Positions 43,837-51,524 of a stretch of 64,000 nucleotides of DNA are shown here, in pieces. The DNA lies in the NCBI GenBank assembly GCA_938049385.1, contig CALIBQ010000044.1, forward strand, positions 1 to 64,000, read 5' to 3'. Below the pieces are notes generated by a model. The model did not search any database and had not been told where the DNA came from. It was given only the letters and a program-made list of their open reading frames with translations. Numbering within the stretch: position 1 is the stretch's first letter; every line of letters starts with the position of its first letter. Source of the stretch: an uncultured Anaerolineae bacterium (GTDB lineage Bacteria > Chloroflexota > Anaerolineae > JACIWP01). Made by a program: the position numbers and the translations under genes.

Positions 43837-43871
43837 GCCTGGAGCCCATCCCCCGAGGGAGGGCTCCAGGC
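43837..43871 (-). terminator. Terminator after the iron alcohol dehydrogenase gene
   Basis: An 11-base stem GCCTGGAGCCC (43837-43847) / GGGCTCCAGGC (43861-43871) lies 48 bases after the stop at 43919 on the minus strand. Only a short TTT follows, so efficiency is uncertain. It separates this locus from the polysaccharide promoter. Confidence 0.6.
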
Positions 43872-43918
43872 CTGATCAATGTGATGCGTCTCCACTGGGT
43901 CGGTACTGCCCGGCGGGG

Positions 43919-45085
43919 TTATTCCTCGAAGCAGGACTCGTAAATCTTGATGTAGCTTTCCAGCGTCAGGTCGCGCGGGTTGCCGATGGTCTGGGGATCC
44001 TTGAAGGCCAGCTCGGCCAGCATGGGGATGTCCTTTTTCGGGATGCCCATCTGCGCCAGGGTGGGGATTTCCAGGTCCTTGACCAGCCGGCGTACTGCCT
44101 CGACCGCCTTCCAGGCCGCATCCCACACGCTGAGGCCGCGGATGTCTTCGCCCATAGCCAGGGCGATGCGGGCGTATTTCTCCGGCTCACCCAGGTAGTT
44201 GTAGGCCATGACGTGGGGCAGGAGAGCGGCGGTCAGGGTGCCGTGCGGCAGGTCATAGACGCCGCCGGCGGTCTGGCTCATGGCATGGACGGCGCCGGCG
44301 CTTTCGGTGCCGTAGGACATGCCGGCGAGCATGGCGGCCATGGACATCTGATAGCGGGCTTTCAGGTTGTTGCCCTGGGCGAAAGCGATGCGCAGCCACT
44401 TGCCGATTTCCTCAATGGCCCATAGGGCCACTGCATCGGGCCAGGGCTGGGCGTAAGCGCAGGTGTAGCACTCGATGGCATGGGTCAGGGCATCCAGGCC
44501 GGTGCCGGCGGTGATGTGGGCCGGCAGACCCAGGGTCAGCTCGGGGTCGATGAGTGCCACATATGGGGCGATGAGGCCGGTGCCGCCGACGTTGAATTTG
44601 ATATGGCGGTTGGGGTCGGTGATGACGGCCCAGAGGGTCACTTCACTGCCGGTGCCGGCGGTGGTCGGTACAGTGATCAGCGGCGGGATGCGCTTTTTGA
44701 TGGGCTGGGGATCGGCCCACTCATACTGCAGGATGGAGCCGCCGTTGGCCACCACTACGCCGATGGCCTTGGCGGTGTCCATGGAACTGCCGCCGCCGAA
44801 GCCGATCAGGCCGTCGCATCCTTCCTGTTTGTACACTTCCGCGCCGTGGTCCACCAGGGCAATGGGCGGGTTGGGGATGACGTCCGCGAACAGGACGTAA
44901 TCCACGTTCGAGGCCTGCAGGGCTTTCTCTGCCTCGCCCACCAGGCCGGTCTTGACCAGTCCCTGGTCAGTGACCAGCATGGGGCGTTTGCATCCGAGCG
45001 CTTTGACCTCATCGCCCAGGGCCTTGACGGCGCCGGGGGCATGTTTGACCACGGTGGGCACTTCGAACGAACGCAGGTTCACCAT
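43919..45085 (-). CDS. Iron-containing alcohol dehydrogenase
   Basis: 388 residues, group III Fe-dependent alcohol dehydrogenase. Seen: the NAD-binding GFGGGSSMDTAKAIG (about residues 96-110), PTTAGTGSEVT, the metal-ligand region around HAIECYTC and GAVHAMSQTAGGVYDLPHG with its histidines. Substrates in the family range from 1,3-propanediol to butanol, 4-hydroxybutyrate and lactaldehyde, and the sequence alone does not decide. AAGGAG precedes the ATG. It is the last gene of the locus with the APC permease and GntR regulator. Confidence 0.93.
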   Translation of the reverse strand: MVNLRSFEVPTVVKHAPGAVKALGDEVKALGCKRPMLVTDQGLVKTGLVGEAEKALQASNVDYVLFADVIPNPPIALVDHGAEVYKQEGCDGLIGFGGGSSMDTAKAIGVVVANGGSILQYEWADPQPIKKRIPPLITVPTTAGTGSEVTLWAVITDPNRHIKFNVGGTGLIAPYVALIDPELTLGLPAHITAGTGLDALTHAIECYTCAYAQPWPDAVALWAIEEIGKWLRIAFAQGNNLKARYQMSMAAMLAGMSYGTESAGAVHAMSQTAGGVYDLPHGTLTAALLPHVMAYNYLGEPEKYARIALAMGEDIRGLSVWDAAWKAVEAVRRLVKDLEIPTLAQMGIPKKDIPMLAELAFKDPQTIGNPRDLTLESYIKIYESCFEE

Positions 45086-45182
45086 ATGTTCCTCTCCTTA
45101 CATGAATTTGGTCTATCTTTCACCAGCTTGTTGGACATAATGCCGAGCTGGCGAATTGCCGAGTGGGTAAGAGACGGCCGGC

Positions 45183-45941
45183 TTACTTGCGCTGGACCTC
45201 TTCGGGCAGTTCGTACCAGCGCACCCGCTTGCCGATCTTGGCGCGCAGTTTCCACTTGGTGGGCTTGGGAACCGCCTCCATGGCATCCTGGATCGCCAAG
45301 ATGCGGTTGCGGATGATGCGCTGGGATTCCTGGTCCAACCCCACCTTGCCCAGGTTTTCCAGGATGCGCTCAAAGTTCATGTTGACGGTGGTGTACAGCC
45401 CCCAATCCTGGGCGCCCAGCTCCGCGATGCGCTCCGAATTGATCATGTCATCGTCCGACGGTCCCACAGGATGGTCGAGCAGGATAGCCAGCATATCAAT
45501 GAGATCCTTCTGGTTCAGCTCGATGATCTGGGCCTTGGTCAGGAACAGCTCGGCCAGGGGGATGGTGAGTTTGTCTTTGTCCAGCCGGCCCTCCAGCGGG
45601 ATTTTGTGGCACATGCTGAATTCGCTGATGAAGATGTCAATCTGGCGGTTGTCGTGATATGGGTCGTAGTAAAGCTGTCGCCAGTCGCCGCTGAGCGTGT
45701 TGAAGGTCTTATTGGGCACGTAGCCCATGCGCTCGAAGAAATCGGGCAGTCGGATGCTCCCCTCTTTGTCGGTAACGAAGTCGGCGTCTTTGTACTTGCG
45801 CGCCAGCGGGCCGGCGACGGAGCTGGGGCAGTGAAGCCAGACCGCCAGCCCTCCGATCAGCCGGATGAAAATCCCTTCTTTCTGCGCGGCTTCGATAAGC
45901 CGCAGTGCTTCATCTTTTACATCATCTAACGTAGGAGCCAT
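45183..45941 (-). CDS. Nucleotidyltransferase-superfamily protein (unknown function)
   Basis: 252 residues. The N-terminal half has a minimal nucleotidyltransferase pattern: FIRLIGGLAVWLH (GG motif, near 26-38) followed by KYKDADFVTD (D-x-D metal site) and QIDIFISEF (third acidic position). The C-terminal half is helical with a basic end. This resembles AbiEii/MNT-like transferases, which attach nucleotides to proteins or RNA. No toxin or antitoxin partner lies next to it; it sits between a permease and a dehydrogenase gene on the same strand. Its function is unknown. A weak ribosome site precedes the ATG. Confidence 0.7.
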   Translation of the reverse strand: MAPTLDDVKDEALRLIEAAQKEGIFIRLIGGLAVWLHCPSSVAGPLARKYKDADFVTDKEGSIRLPDFFERMGYVPNKTFNTLSGDWRQLYYDPYHDNRQIDIFISEFSMCHKIPLEGRLDKDKLTIPLAELFLTKAQIIELNQKDLIDMLAILLDHPVGPSDDDMINSERIAELGAQDWGLYTTVNMNFERILENLGKVGLDQESQRIIRNRILAIQDAMEAVPKPTKWKLRAKIGKRVRWYELPEEVQRK

Positions 45942-45990
45942 GGTTATTTTCCAACCCTATTCCCCCTAGAACGTGGGGACATGGTTAGGG

Positions 45991-46018
45991 GGAGCTGGGG
46001 GCATTAGCCCCCAGCTCC
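45991..46018 (-). other. Perfect 12-base hairpin between permease and nucleotidyltransferase genes
   Basis: GGAGCTGGGGGC (45991-46002), ATTA, GCCCCCAGCTCC (46007-46018). It lies 14 bases after the permease stop and has no T-run on either strand. It may protect the upstream mRNA or reduce read-through, so that downstream genes are made at lower levels (inference). Confidence 0.6.
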
Positions 46019-46032
46019 GGTCCAACCGGCGC

Positions 46033-47679
46033 TTATTCGACCGGGATTTCCTCATATACCTTGTCGATGTCAATGCCCTGCCGCTTGCGGTAGGTTTTGA
46101 ACCCGAAGTAGATCACTGCCGCCAGCACATACATCGCCAGCATGAAGACGACCGAGCTGATATTGCGGTAGCTGATGCCGTAGAGCTGGAGCGGGTCAAT
46201 CAGCCACTCGTAGAGCAGGAACAGCTCGAAGCCGAGGAAGATGATGCCGGCGATGGTGATAAGGGGTACGCCGCCTACCTTGTACTTGGCGATGGGCGAG
46301 GCATTGTACAGGTCCCGCTTGCGGTACGGCAGGAGGATGGCGGCGATGGTGCTTCCCAGATACGTGGTAGCGATGACCAGTGTGGAGCACAGCGTCAGCG
46401 ACTGGAAGTTGAAGATGTTCCAGGAATACAGCGCGCCGACGATAAGGGAAGGAATCACCATCAGCAGGAGGGCATTGATGGGCGTGCGGAAGCGCGGGTG
46501 AATGTCCGCCACCCATTCCGGCAGGAGGCGATCAAAGGCCGCCGCGAAGATGACGCGGGTGGAGCTCAGGAAGACCGTGCCCGACCAGCCGAAGAACCAC
46601 AGCCCCATCAGCAGGATAACGATGAACTGGATCACCCGGCTGTTGGTGAGCAGAACGGCGAACAGGGCAGGGTAAGGCCAGACAGGGATGGGCGGTGGGG
46701 TTTCGGTATAGCCCCAGCGGTAGTTCCAGAACGCCCCGTTGGCCTTCATGTAGAAGTCCCAAGAGATGGTCTTGTTGATGAGCACGAAGAGCACGATACC
46801 CAGGATGGCGGTGGCGATGAGGGCGTACCACATGCCGTAGAAGTTGCGCTTGAAGTCGGTGGCGCCGCGCACTTCGCCGTAGAGGGTAGCGCCCCAGTTC
46901 GGCCACAAGTTGAAGAAGACCATGTAAGGGATGGCCAAGAAGATAGGGGCCAAGGCCCATCCGCCGCCCCAGGTCTGGGCAGTGCCGGCCTCTTCGCCGG
47001 CGGCCAGCGTCGCTTCATATAGGCCGTCGCCCGATGCGCCGAACAACTGCGGGATCTGGGCTTCCAGGTTGGCCTTGAATGCCGCCGGGTTGCCGAAGAG
47101 CAGGAACAGGAAGACCAGCAGTAAGCCGATGAGGCCGCCGATGAAGCAGGCTTTCTGCAGGCGGGCATAGTTGCGCATGCCCATGGCGATGTAGACGAAC
47201 ACGAAGGCACAGACGATCACCACGCTGATGAATGCACCCTCTGGCGTCTCGGTGAACCACAGCGCCGGCGACTGCGCGCCCAGGATCGCCAGCAAGGGGG
47301 TGATGACCTCAAAGCGCAGCATGTCGGCGTACAGGGGAACCCAGTACCAGAGGATGAACCACCAACCGGTGATCGCCAGGATGAAGCCCACGCCGCCGCC
47401 CAGGATGCGGCTCTGCCAGACGTAGTCACCGCCGGCACGCGGCATCACCGCGATCAGGGCCGCGTACACGAGACATTCGAACGTGATGAAGAAAGTGGAA
47501 ACCAGCAGGGCACCGATCAGATTCCCATCGAGGTAGTACATCTGGGAGAAGATGTACAACCCCAGGGTGATGAGGTTGACCGAGAAGAAGGCGTAGATGA
47601 ACGCGTCGGTAACCGACCAAGCGCGCACCAGTCCAGTCGCGGCCCGGACGAACAGGGTAGTGGATTGCTGACGTTCCAT
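46033..47679 (-). CDS. APC superfamily amino acid/amine permease
   Basis: 548 residues with about 12 membrane helices. The start of the transport core is recognisable (AWSVTDAFIYAFFSVNLITLG, then PRAGGDYVWQSRILGGGVGF, the helix 2-3 signature of the amino acid-polyamine-organocation superfamily). It should import an amino acid or amine by proton or sodium symport. Compared with ordinary members it has longer loops near residues 210-240. It has GGAGAG upstream of the ATG and its own -10 region (47818-47823). The genes for a nucleotidyltransferase and an iron alcohol dehydrogenase follow. Confidence 0.9.
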   Translation of the reverse strand: MERQQSTTLFVRAATGLVRAWSVTDAFIYAFFSVNLITLGLYIFSQMYYLDGNLIGALLVSTFFITFECLVYAALIAVMPRAGGDYVWQSRILGGGVGFILAITGWWFILWYWVPLYADMLRFEVITPLLAILGAQSPALWFTETPEGAFISVVIVCAFVFVYIAMGMRNYARLQKACFIGGLIGLLLVFLFLLFGNPAAFKANLEAQIPQLFGASGDGLYEATLAAGEEAGTAQTWGGGWALAPIFLAIPYMVFFNLWPNWGATLYGEVRGATDFKRNFYGMWYALIATAILGIVLFVLINKTISWDFYMKANGAFWNYRWGYTETPPPIPVWPYPALFAVLLTNSRVIQFIVILLMGLWFFGWSGTVFLSSTRVIFAAAFDRLLPEWVADIHPRFRTPINALLLMVIPSLIVGALYSWNIFNFQSLTLCSTLVIATTYLGSTIAAILLPYRKRDLYNASPIAKYKVGGVPLITIAGIIFLGFELFLLYEWLIDPLQLYGISYRNISSVVFMLAMYVLAAVIYFGFKTYRKRQGIDIDKVYEEIPVE

Positions 47680-47760
47680 TTTTGCCGACTCTCCTTTCCT
47701 TCCCTGAGCCTGCCTAGGGTGGTGGAATGACGAAAGAATGAGAGACTGCCGTACCGCTGT

Positions 47761-47800
47761 TCAGACCAGCAAGGATCTCTTGTGCGCCATCACCTCCTTT
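47761..47800 (-). promoter_or_regulatory. Perfect anti-SD complement with nine-codon reading frame in the permease leader
   Basis: On the minus strand, AAAGGAGGTG (47800-47791) is directly followed by ATG and the frame MAHKRSLLV, stop at 47761. The match to the 16S 3' end is unusually long (AGAAAGGAGGTGAT). The spacing from GGAGG to ATG is only two bases, too short for good initiation, so this may be a decoy ribosome site or a remnant and not a true leader peptide. Confidence 0.4.
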
Positions 47801-47817
47801 CTGAGAAAGCCAATGAT

Positions 47818-47823
47818 ATTATA
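47818..47823 (-). promoter_or_regulatory. -10 element of the permease gene
   Basis: TATAAT on the minus strand (47823-47818). No good -35 is visible at 17 bases (GGTTCG); TTCGAC lies at 15. The start of transcription would be near 47811, giving a leader of about 130 bases before the ATG at 47679. Confidence 0.55.
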
Positions 47824-47873
47824 GCACAATCCCGATGCGTCGAACCCTCGAAAATGGGTGCCGGCCGCCGGCG

Positions 47874-48815
47874 TCAGCCGGTGGTCAGCAGGTACGACTT
47901 GATCTTGCCCTTGTTCAGGGTGATGACGGCACCCAACAGCCGGCCCTGCTCGTACATACTGCCCGGGTTGATGCATAGCGTGCGGCCGATGCGGGCTGTG
48001 CCCTTCCCTTCATGGATGTGCCCGAACAGTCCCAGCAAAGGCTGATACTTTTCGACGATTTCCCGCACCGCGGTACTGCCGACAGGAATCAGCGCCCGAC
48101 CGCCCAGCTTGGGCTTGAGGTCGGGGGTCAGTTCCGGTGCCTCATCCAGGTTGCTGTTGTACGGCGGGACATGGAAGTTGAAGACAGCGGTCTCGGGCTT
48201 GCTGAGCTTCTTGACAATAGCTTCCAGACGCTCTTTCAGTTGGGGCTCCTCTTCCTCTCGGTAGGTGTGCCAAGGGGTGATGTTGCTCCAGCCGGAGCTG
48301 ACCATCTCGTGGTAATCATCAATATGGATTACCTCGCCCTCGGCCAGGTGGACGTGCTTGGAGGCGCGGATGATGTCGTCAATCTCGAACATGTCATCGT
48401 TGCCCGGAGCGACGTAACAGCGGATGCCGGTGCCTTCGAGCTTTTCATCGGCGTATTCCATCCAGGCTTGGACGGTTTTCAGCACTTCTTTGTGGAACAG
48501 TTCATCCACCTTTTCCGGGTGCTGTTCCAGCTCGCGGATTTCATCGGGGTTGGTGACGTAGGGGTAATAGCCGCGGCTTTTGACCTGCTTGATCATCTGG
48601 TCCACTTCCTCCTGGCCGTGGAGCTCGAACTGCTGTTCCAGGAGTGTGGCGATATACTTGTCACCACCCTGGTGGACGATGGGCACGATGGCCTTGCCGG
48701 TCATGTCGCCGCCGAGGATGATGATGTCCGCGTTGTAGAATTTGCCGGCGTTAATGAACTTCTTCCAGCAGATGTCGGAACCGTGAACGTCCGTCGCAAA
48801 AAAGATCGTTGTCAC
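47874..48815 (-). CDS. Metallophosphoesterase
   Basis: 313 residues from a GTG at 48815 with GGAGG 5 bases upstream; an earlier in-frame start at 48848 has no ribosome site. Calcineurin-like fold with the metal motifs FFATDVHGSD (D-x-H), IIILGGDMTG (GGD), APGNDD (GN-D), NFHVPPYN (H) and LFGHIHEGKG (GHxH). A helical insertion (about 60-125) sits between the first motifs. It hydrolyses phosphomono- or diesters in the cytoplasm; the substrate is unknown. It lies between the GntR regulator gene and the permease gene. Confidence 0.9.
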   Translation of the reverse strand: MTTIFFATDVHGSDICWKKFINAGKFYNADIIILGGDMTGKAIVPIVHQGGDKYIATLLEQQFELHGQEEVDQMIKQVKSRGYYPYVTNPDEIRELEQHPEKVDELFHKEVLKTVQAWMEYADEKLEGTGIRCYVAPGNDDMFEIDDIIRASKHVHLAEGEVIHIDDYHEMVSSGWSNITPWHTYREEEEPQLKERLEAIVKKLSKPETAVFNFHVPPYNSNLDEAPELTPDLKPKLGGRALIPVGSTAVREIVEKYQPLLGLFGHIHEGKGTARIGRTLCINPGSMYEQGRLLGAVITLNKGKIKSYLLTTG

Positions 48816-48867
48816 TCTGCCCTCCAAACAGAAATGGTCTCCGAGCAAGCCCGGGTACTGCCGAGTA

Positions 48868-48906
48868 ATAGTGTGCTAGAAAAATATCTGTGATATACTA
48901 CACTAT
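48868..48906. promoter_or_regulatory. Possible regulator site upstream of the metallophosphoesterase gene
   Basis: ATAGTGT (48868-48874) and ACACTAT (48900-48906) form an inverted repeat. Between them lies CTGTGATATA (48888-48897), complementary to the TATATCACAG found in the GntR gene's own promoter at 49633-49642. A shared half-site TGATATA suggests the same GntR protein binds both. The region is AT-rich but I could not place a confident -35. Confidence 0.45.
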
Positions 48907-48939
48907 CTGCGAGAATCCGCCCCTGCGGCGGGCAGTAGG

Positions 48940-49569
48940 CTATACCTGTGCCCGCACCTGGCTCCAGAAGTCCAGCACGTGTCGCTCCATGAGCTGATGG
49001 GCGAGGTCAGGGTCGCGCTTGCGCAAGGCGTTGAGCAGTTGCCAGTGTTGGGTCTGGATTTCGGCGGCGCCGGCGGCAGGATCCGGGGCCAGGCGCCAGA
49101 TGCGCGCGGTTAAGTCGTAGAGCCAGCGAACGCCATCAATCAGGAACTTGTTGCCAGTGGCCTCGGAGATGATTTTGTGCACCAGGCGGTCGCTTTCCAT
49201 GAGCCGGCCGACATAGTCCGGGCTGTGCCGGTCTTCTGCCATGCGAACAGCATCTTCCAGGGCGGAGAGCTGGTCTTCCGTAATGCGTTCTGCGGCCAGC
49301 CGCGCTGCCCAGGTCTCAATGGGTATGCGGGCTTCGAAGATCTGTTTGAGGTCGGTGACGCTGATTTCGGAGACATACATCCCGCGGCGGGGCTGGATGA
49401 CTACCAGGTCGTCGCGTGCTAAGCGCTGAAGCGCTTCCCGGATCGGGGTGCGGCCGATCCCCAGCTCCTGGATCAGTTCCGCTTCGCGGAGCACTTTCCC
49501 GGGGGGATATTCCAGGCTGACGATCTTGGCTTTCAGGATGTTGTAGGCCCGCTCTGTCTGGGAAATCAT
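48940..49569 (-). CDS. GntR family transcriptional regulator, FadR/FCD subfamily
   Basis: 209 residues from the ATG at 49569; a longer frame reaches up to 49704 but passes through the promoter. N-terminal winged helix (AELIQELGIGRTPIREALQRLARDDLVVIQPRRGMYVSEI, quoted in parts: ELGIGRTPIREALQRL is the recognition region) and a helical FCD effector domain (about 85-205) with the metal-binding Asp and His pattern (ESDRLVHKIISEATGN, RHVLDFW). Such regulators bind small carboxylates or amino acids. A palindrome overlapping its -10 suggests autoregulation. Confidence 0.92.
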   Translation of the reverse strand: MISQTERAYNILKAKIVSLEYPPGKVLREAELIQELGIGRTPIREALQRLARDDLVVIQPRRGMYVSEISVTDLKQIFEARIPIETWAARLAAERITEDQLSALEDAVRMAEDRHSPDYVGRLMESDRLVHKIISEATGNKFLIDGVRWLYDLTARIWRLAPDPAAGAAEIQTQHWQLLNALRKRDPDLAHQLMERHVLDFWSQVRAQV

Positions 49570-49618
49570 CGAGAGAATCCCTGTGAGATGGCGGCAAATG
49601 TGCCGGCGCCCCCACGAC

Positions 49619-49639
49619 TGATGTATTAATAATATATCA
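49619..49639. promoter_or_regulatory. Operator-like palindrome over the GntR gene promoter
   Basis: TGATGTAT (49619-49626), TAATA, ATATATCA (49632-49639): seven of eight arm positions pair. It overlaps the -10 of the GntR promoter (49631-49636), the place expected for an autorepressor. Confidence 0.6.
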
Positions 49640-49659
49640 CAGGTCGCCGGATTTGTCAA
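49631..49659 (-). promoter_or_regulatory. Promoter of the GntR regulator gene
   Basis: On the minus strand: TTGACA (49659-49654), a 17-base spacer, TATATT (49636-49631). Transcription would start near 49624, 55 bases before the ATG. Confidence 0.8.
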
Positions 49660-49676
49660 TCGCGGGGATATTACGT

Positions 49677-49757
49677 TGCCGGGCGGCTGAAGACTTGCCG
49701 GCATCTGCGAGGCCTGCCTGCGCCGGCTAACTTGACAGGCGCAGTTTCAACTGCCAG
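49677..49757. repeat. Dispersed repeat, family R, diverged inverted copy
   Basis: Read on the minus strand it shows the family ends CTGGCAGTTGAAACTGCG and CTTCAGCCGCC with the central GGCAGGC/TCGCA part, but lacks the conserved 50-base arm of copies 8126-8275 and 61616-61753. It separates the divergent promoters of the GntR and double zinc-ribbon genes. Confidence 0.65.
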
Positions 49758-49824
49758 GCAGGTCCGATGCGGATACCAACTTCTCTCATATGCGGCTTCT
49801 GCAACACCATCGGTCTGAAGCCCA

Positions 49825-49853
49825 TTGACAACGGCGCGATTTTGGAATATGCT
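49825..49853 (+). promoter_or_regulatory. Promoter of the zinc-ribbon/site-2 protease genes
   Basis: TTGACA at 49825-49830, a 17-base spacer, TATGCT at 49848-49853. Transcription would start near 49860, leaving a leader of about 127 bases with no reading frame that I can support. Confidence 0.7.
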
Positions 49854-49986
49854 AAAGGTGGAAATCCATGTTACTGCCGGCATGATGGATACTGTGTACG
49901 TAGGAATACGAAAAGGGGTGCGTAGAGAGAGGATCATGGATTGATGCGGACGATGAGGTCGCCGGCCGGCACAAGGAGGTTGGACG

Positions 49987-50364
49987 ATGGTAAACCTGAC
50001 GCAAATTGAAGAATATCTGCGCGAAATGGGCTGTCCCCGCTGTTATTCCACGCGTCTGGAGGTCTGCGTCCAGTTGGAAACGGAAAATGGACTGCCCCGG
50101 ATCATGGTGGTATGTCAGCAGTGCGGGTTCCGGTTCGAAATCAACGGCGAGGCCCTGACCTGGGACGCATTGGAGAAGCAGGTGGAACGCGATGTTCGCC
50201 GGAAGGGCTGCCCCCGATGCGGCAGTCATCGTCTGGAGCTGAACTTCCGGTGTTCGCTGGAATCGCGGCGCAGTTTCCACGTGGCCACCTGCCAGGATTG
50301 TGGGGCGGTCTTCATTGTGGAGAAGCAGTTGGACGAACCGCGACCAGGGATTTTTGATATGTGA
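49987..50364 (+). CDS. Double zinc-ribbon protein (unknown function)
   Basis: 125 residues. Two zinc ribbons in tandem: MGCPRCYSTRLEV ... VVCQQCGFRFEI (about 15-55) and KGCPRCGSHRLEL ... ATCQDCGAVFIV (about 76-113), eight cysteines in CxxC pairs. The two halves resemble each other, which suggests internal duplication. No enzyme domain is present. It may bind nucleic acid or a protein partner. AAGGAGG lies 7 bases before the ATG. The site-2 protease gene starts 20 bases downstream, so the two are probably co-transcribed and could share a stress-signalling role (inference). Confidence 0.8.
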   Translation: MVNLTQIEEYLREMGCPRCYSTRLEVCVQLETENGLPRIMVVCQQCGFRFEINGEALTWDALEKQVERDVRRKGCPRCGSHRLELNFRCSLESRRSFHVATCQDCGAVFIVEKQLDEPRPGIFDM

Positions 50365-50384
50365 ATCGTGAAGGAGAACAGGAC

Positions 50385-51503
50385 ATGAAAGGCTCCATTC
50401 GGGTAGGTAAGCTCTTTGGCATCCCGCTGTTCATTCATTATACTTGGTTCGTCATTGTGGCACTGATCACCGTCTCGTTCGCCACAGTTAACTACCCGAG
50501 CCAATACCCGGGCTGGCCGGCCGCTTCCTACTGGCTGGCCGGCCTGCTCACGGCGCTCCTGCTGTTCGCATCGGTGTTGATTCACGAGCTTTCCCACAGC
50601 CTGGTGTCGCGGGCCCAGGGCGTGCCGGTGGACAGCATCACCCTGTTCATCTTCGGCGGGGTGGCGAACATCCGTGAGGAGCCGCGCAAGGCGCGCCATG
50701 AACTGCTGATGGCGGCCGCCGGCCCTGCTTCATCCCTGCTCCTGGCCCTGCTCCTGGGCATCGCGGCGCTGGTGGCGCCGGCGAGGTCGTTTGCGGCCGG
50801 CCTGGCGCGCACCCTGGCCCTCATCAACCTGTGGGTGGGGCTGTTCAACCTCATCCCCGGCTTCCCCCTCGACGGCGGCCGGGTCCTGCGCTCCCTCGTC
50901 TGGTGGGGCAGTAGCGATATCGTGCAGTCCACCCGCATCGCCTCCATCATCGGGCGGGTCATTGCCACGCTGATGATTATCAGCGGGTTCCTGGTGGCTA
51001 TCTTCCTGGGCGATTGGGTGAGTGGCCTATGGCTGGTCTTCATCGGCTGGTTCCTGGACAATGCCGCCGTGCAGAGCTATCAGCAGTTGCTCCTGCGGGA
51101 GGCGCTCGCCGGCGTAACCGCTCGCCAGCTCATGAGTCCCCTCTGCCCGACCATCGAGGATGACCCCGACCTGCAGACCGTGGTGGATGAATTGGTGCTG
51201 GGCACCGGCCAGCGCTGTCTGTTCATCGCGCGGGAAAACCGCCTGGCCGGCCTGCTGACCCTGCACCATATCAAGAGCGTGCCGAAGGAGCGCTGGCGGG
51301 AAACGCACGTCTCCGAGGTGATGACCCCATCTGCAGAGATTAAATCGGTGGATGTCAACCAGAGCGGGCTGAACATCCTGCGCACCATGGACGAGGCCAA
51401 TGTGAACCAGATTCCGGTGGTGGAGGGAGACCGCTTGGTGGGCATTATCACGCGGGAGCATGTACTGCATTACATCCGCAACCGCATTGAGCTAGGGTTA
51501 TAG
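50385..51503 (+). CDS. Site-2 protease family zinc metalloprotease with CBS domains
   Basis: 372 residues from the ATG at 50385 (AAGGAG 8 bases upstream). M50-family intramembrane protease: about six helices, zinc site SVLIHELSHSLVSR (HExxH, near residues 65-75) and the third ligand in NLIPGFPLDGGRVLRSL. A pair of CBS domains (about 240-370; RQLMSPLCPTIEDDPDL and VSEVMTPSAEIKSVDVNQ) follows and may sense adenine nucleotides. Relatives (SpoIVFB group) cut membrane-bound anti-sigma or signalling proteins. No sigma/anti-sigma pair is seen nearby. The transglutaminase gene follows after 21 bases. Confidence 0.92.
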   Translation: MKGSIRVGKLFGIPLFIHYTWFVIVALITVSFATVNYPSQYPGWPAASYWLAGLLTALLLFASVLIHELSHSLVSRAQGVPVDSITLFIFGGVANIREEPRKARHELLMAAAGPASSLLLALLLGIAALVAPARSFAAGLARTLALINLWVGLFNLIPGFPLDGGRVLRSLVWWGSSDIVQSTRIASIIGRVIATLMIISGFLVAIFLGDWVSGLWLVFIGWFLDNAAVQSYQQLLLREALAGVTARQLMSPLCPTIEDDPDLQTVVDELVLGTGQRCLFIARENRLAGLLTLHHIKSVPKERWRETHVSEVMTPSAEIKSVDVNQSGLNILRTMDEANVNQIPVVEGDRLVGIITREHVLHYIRNRIELGL

Positions 51504-51524
51504 CGCCGGCGAAAGAGGTGGCGC

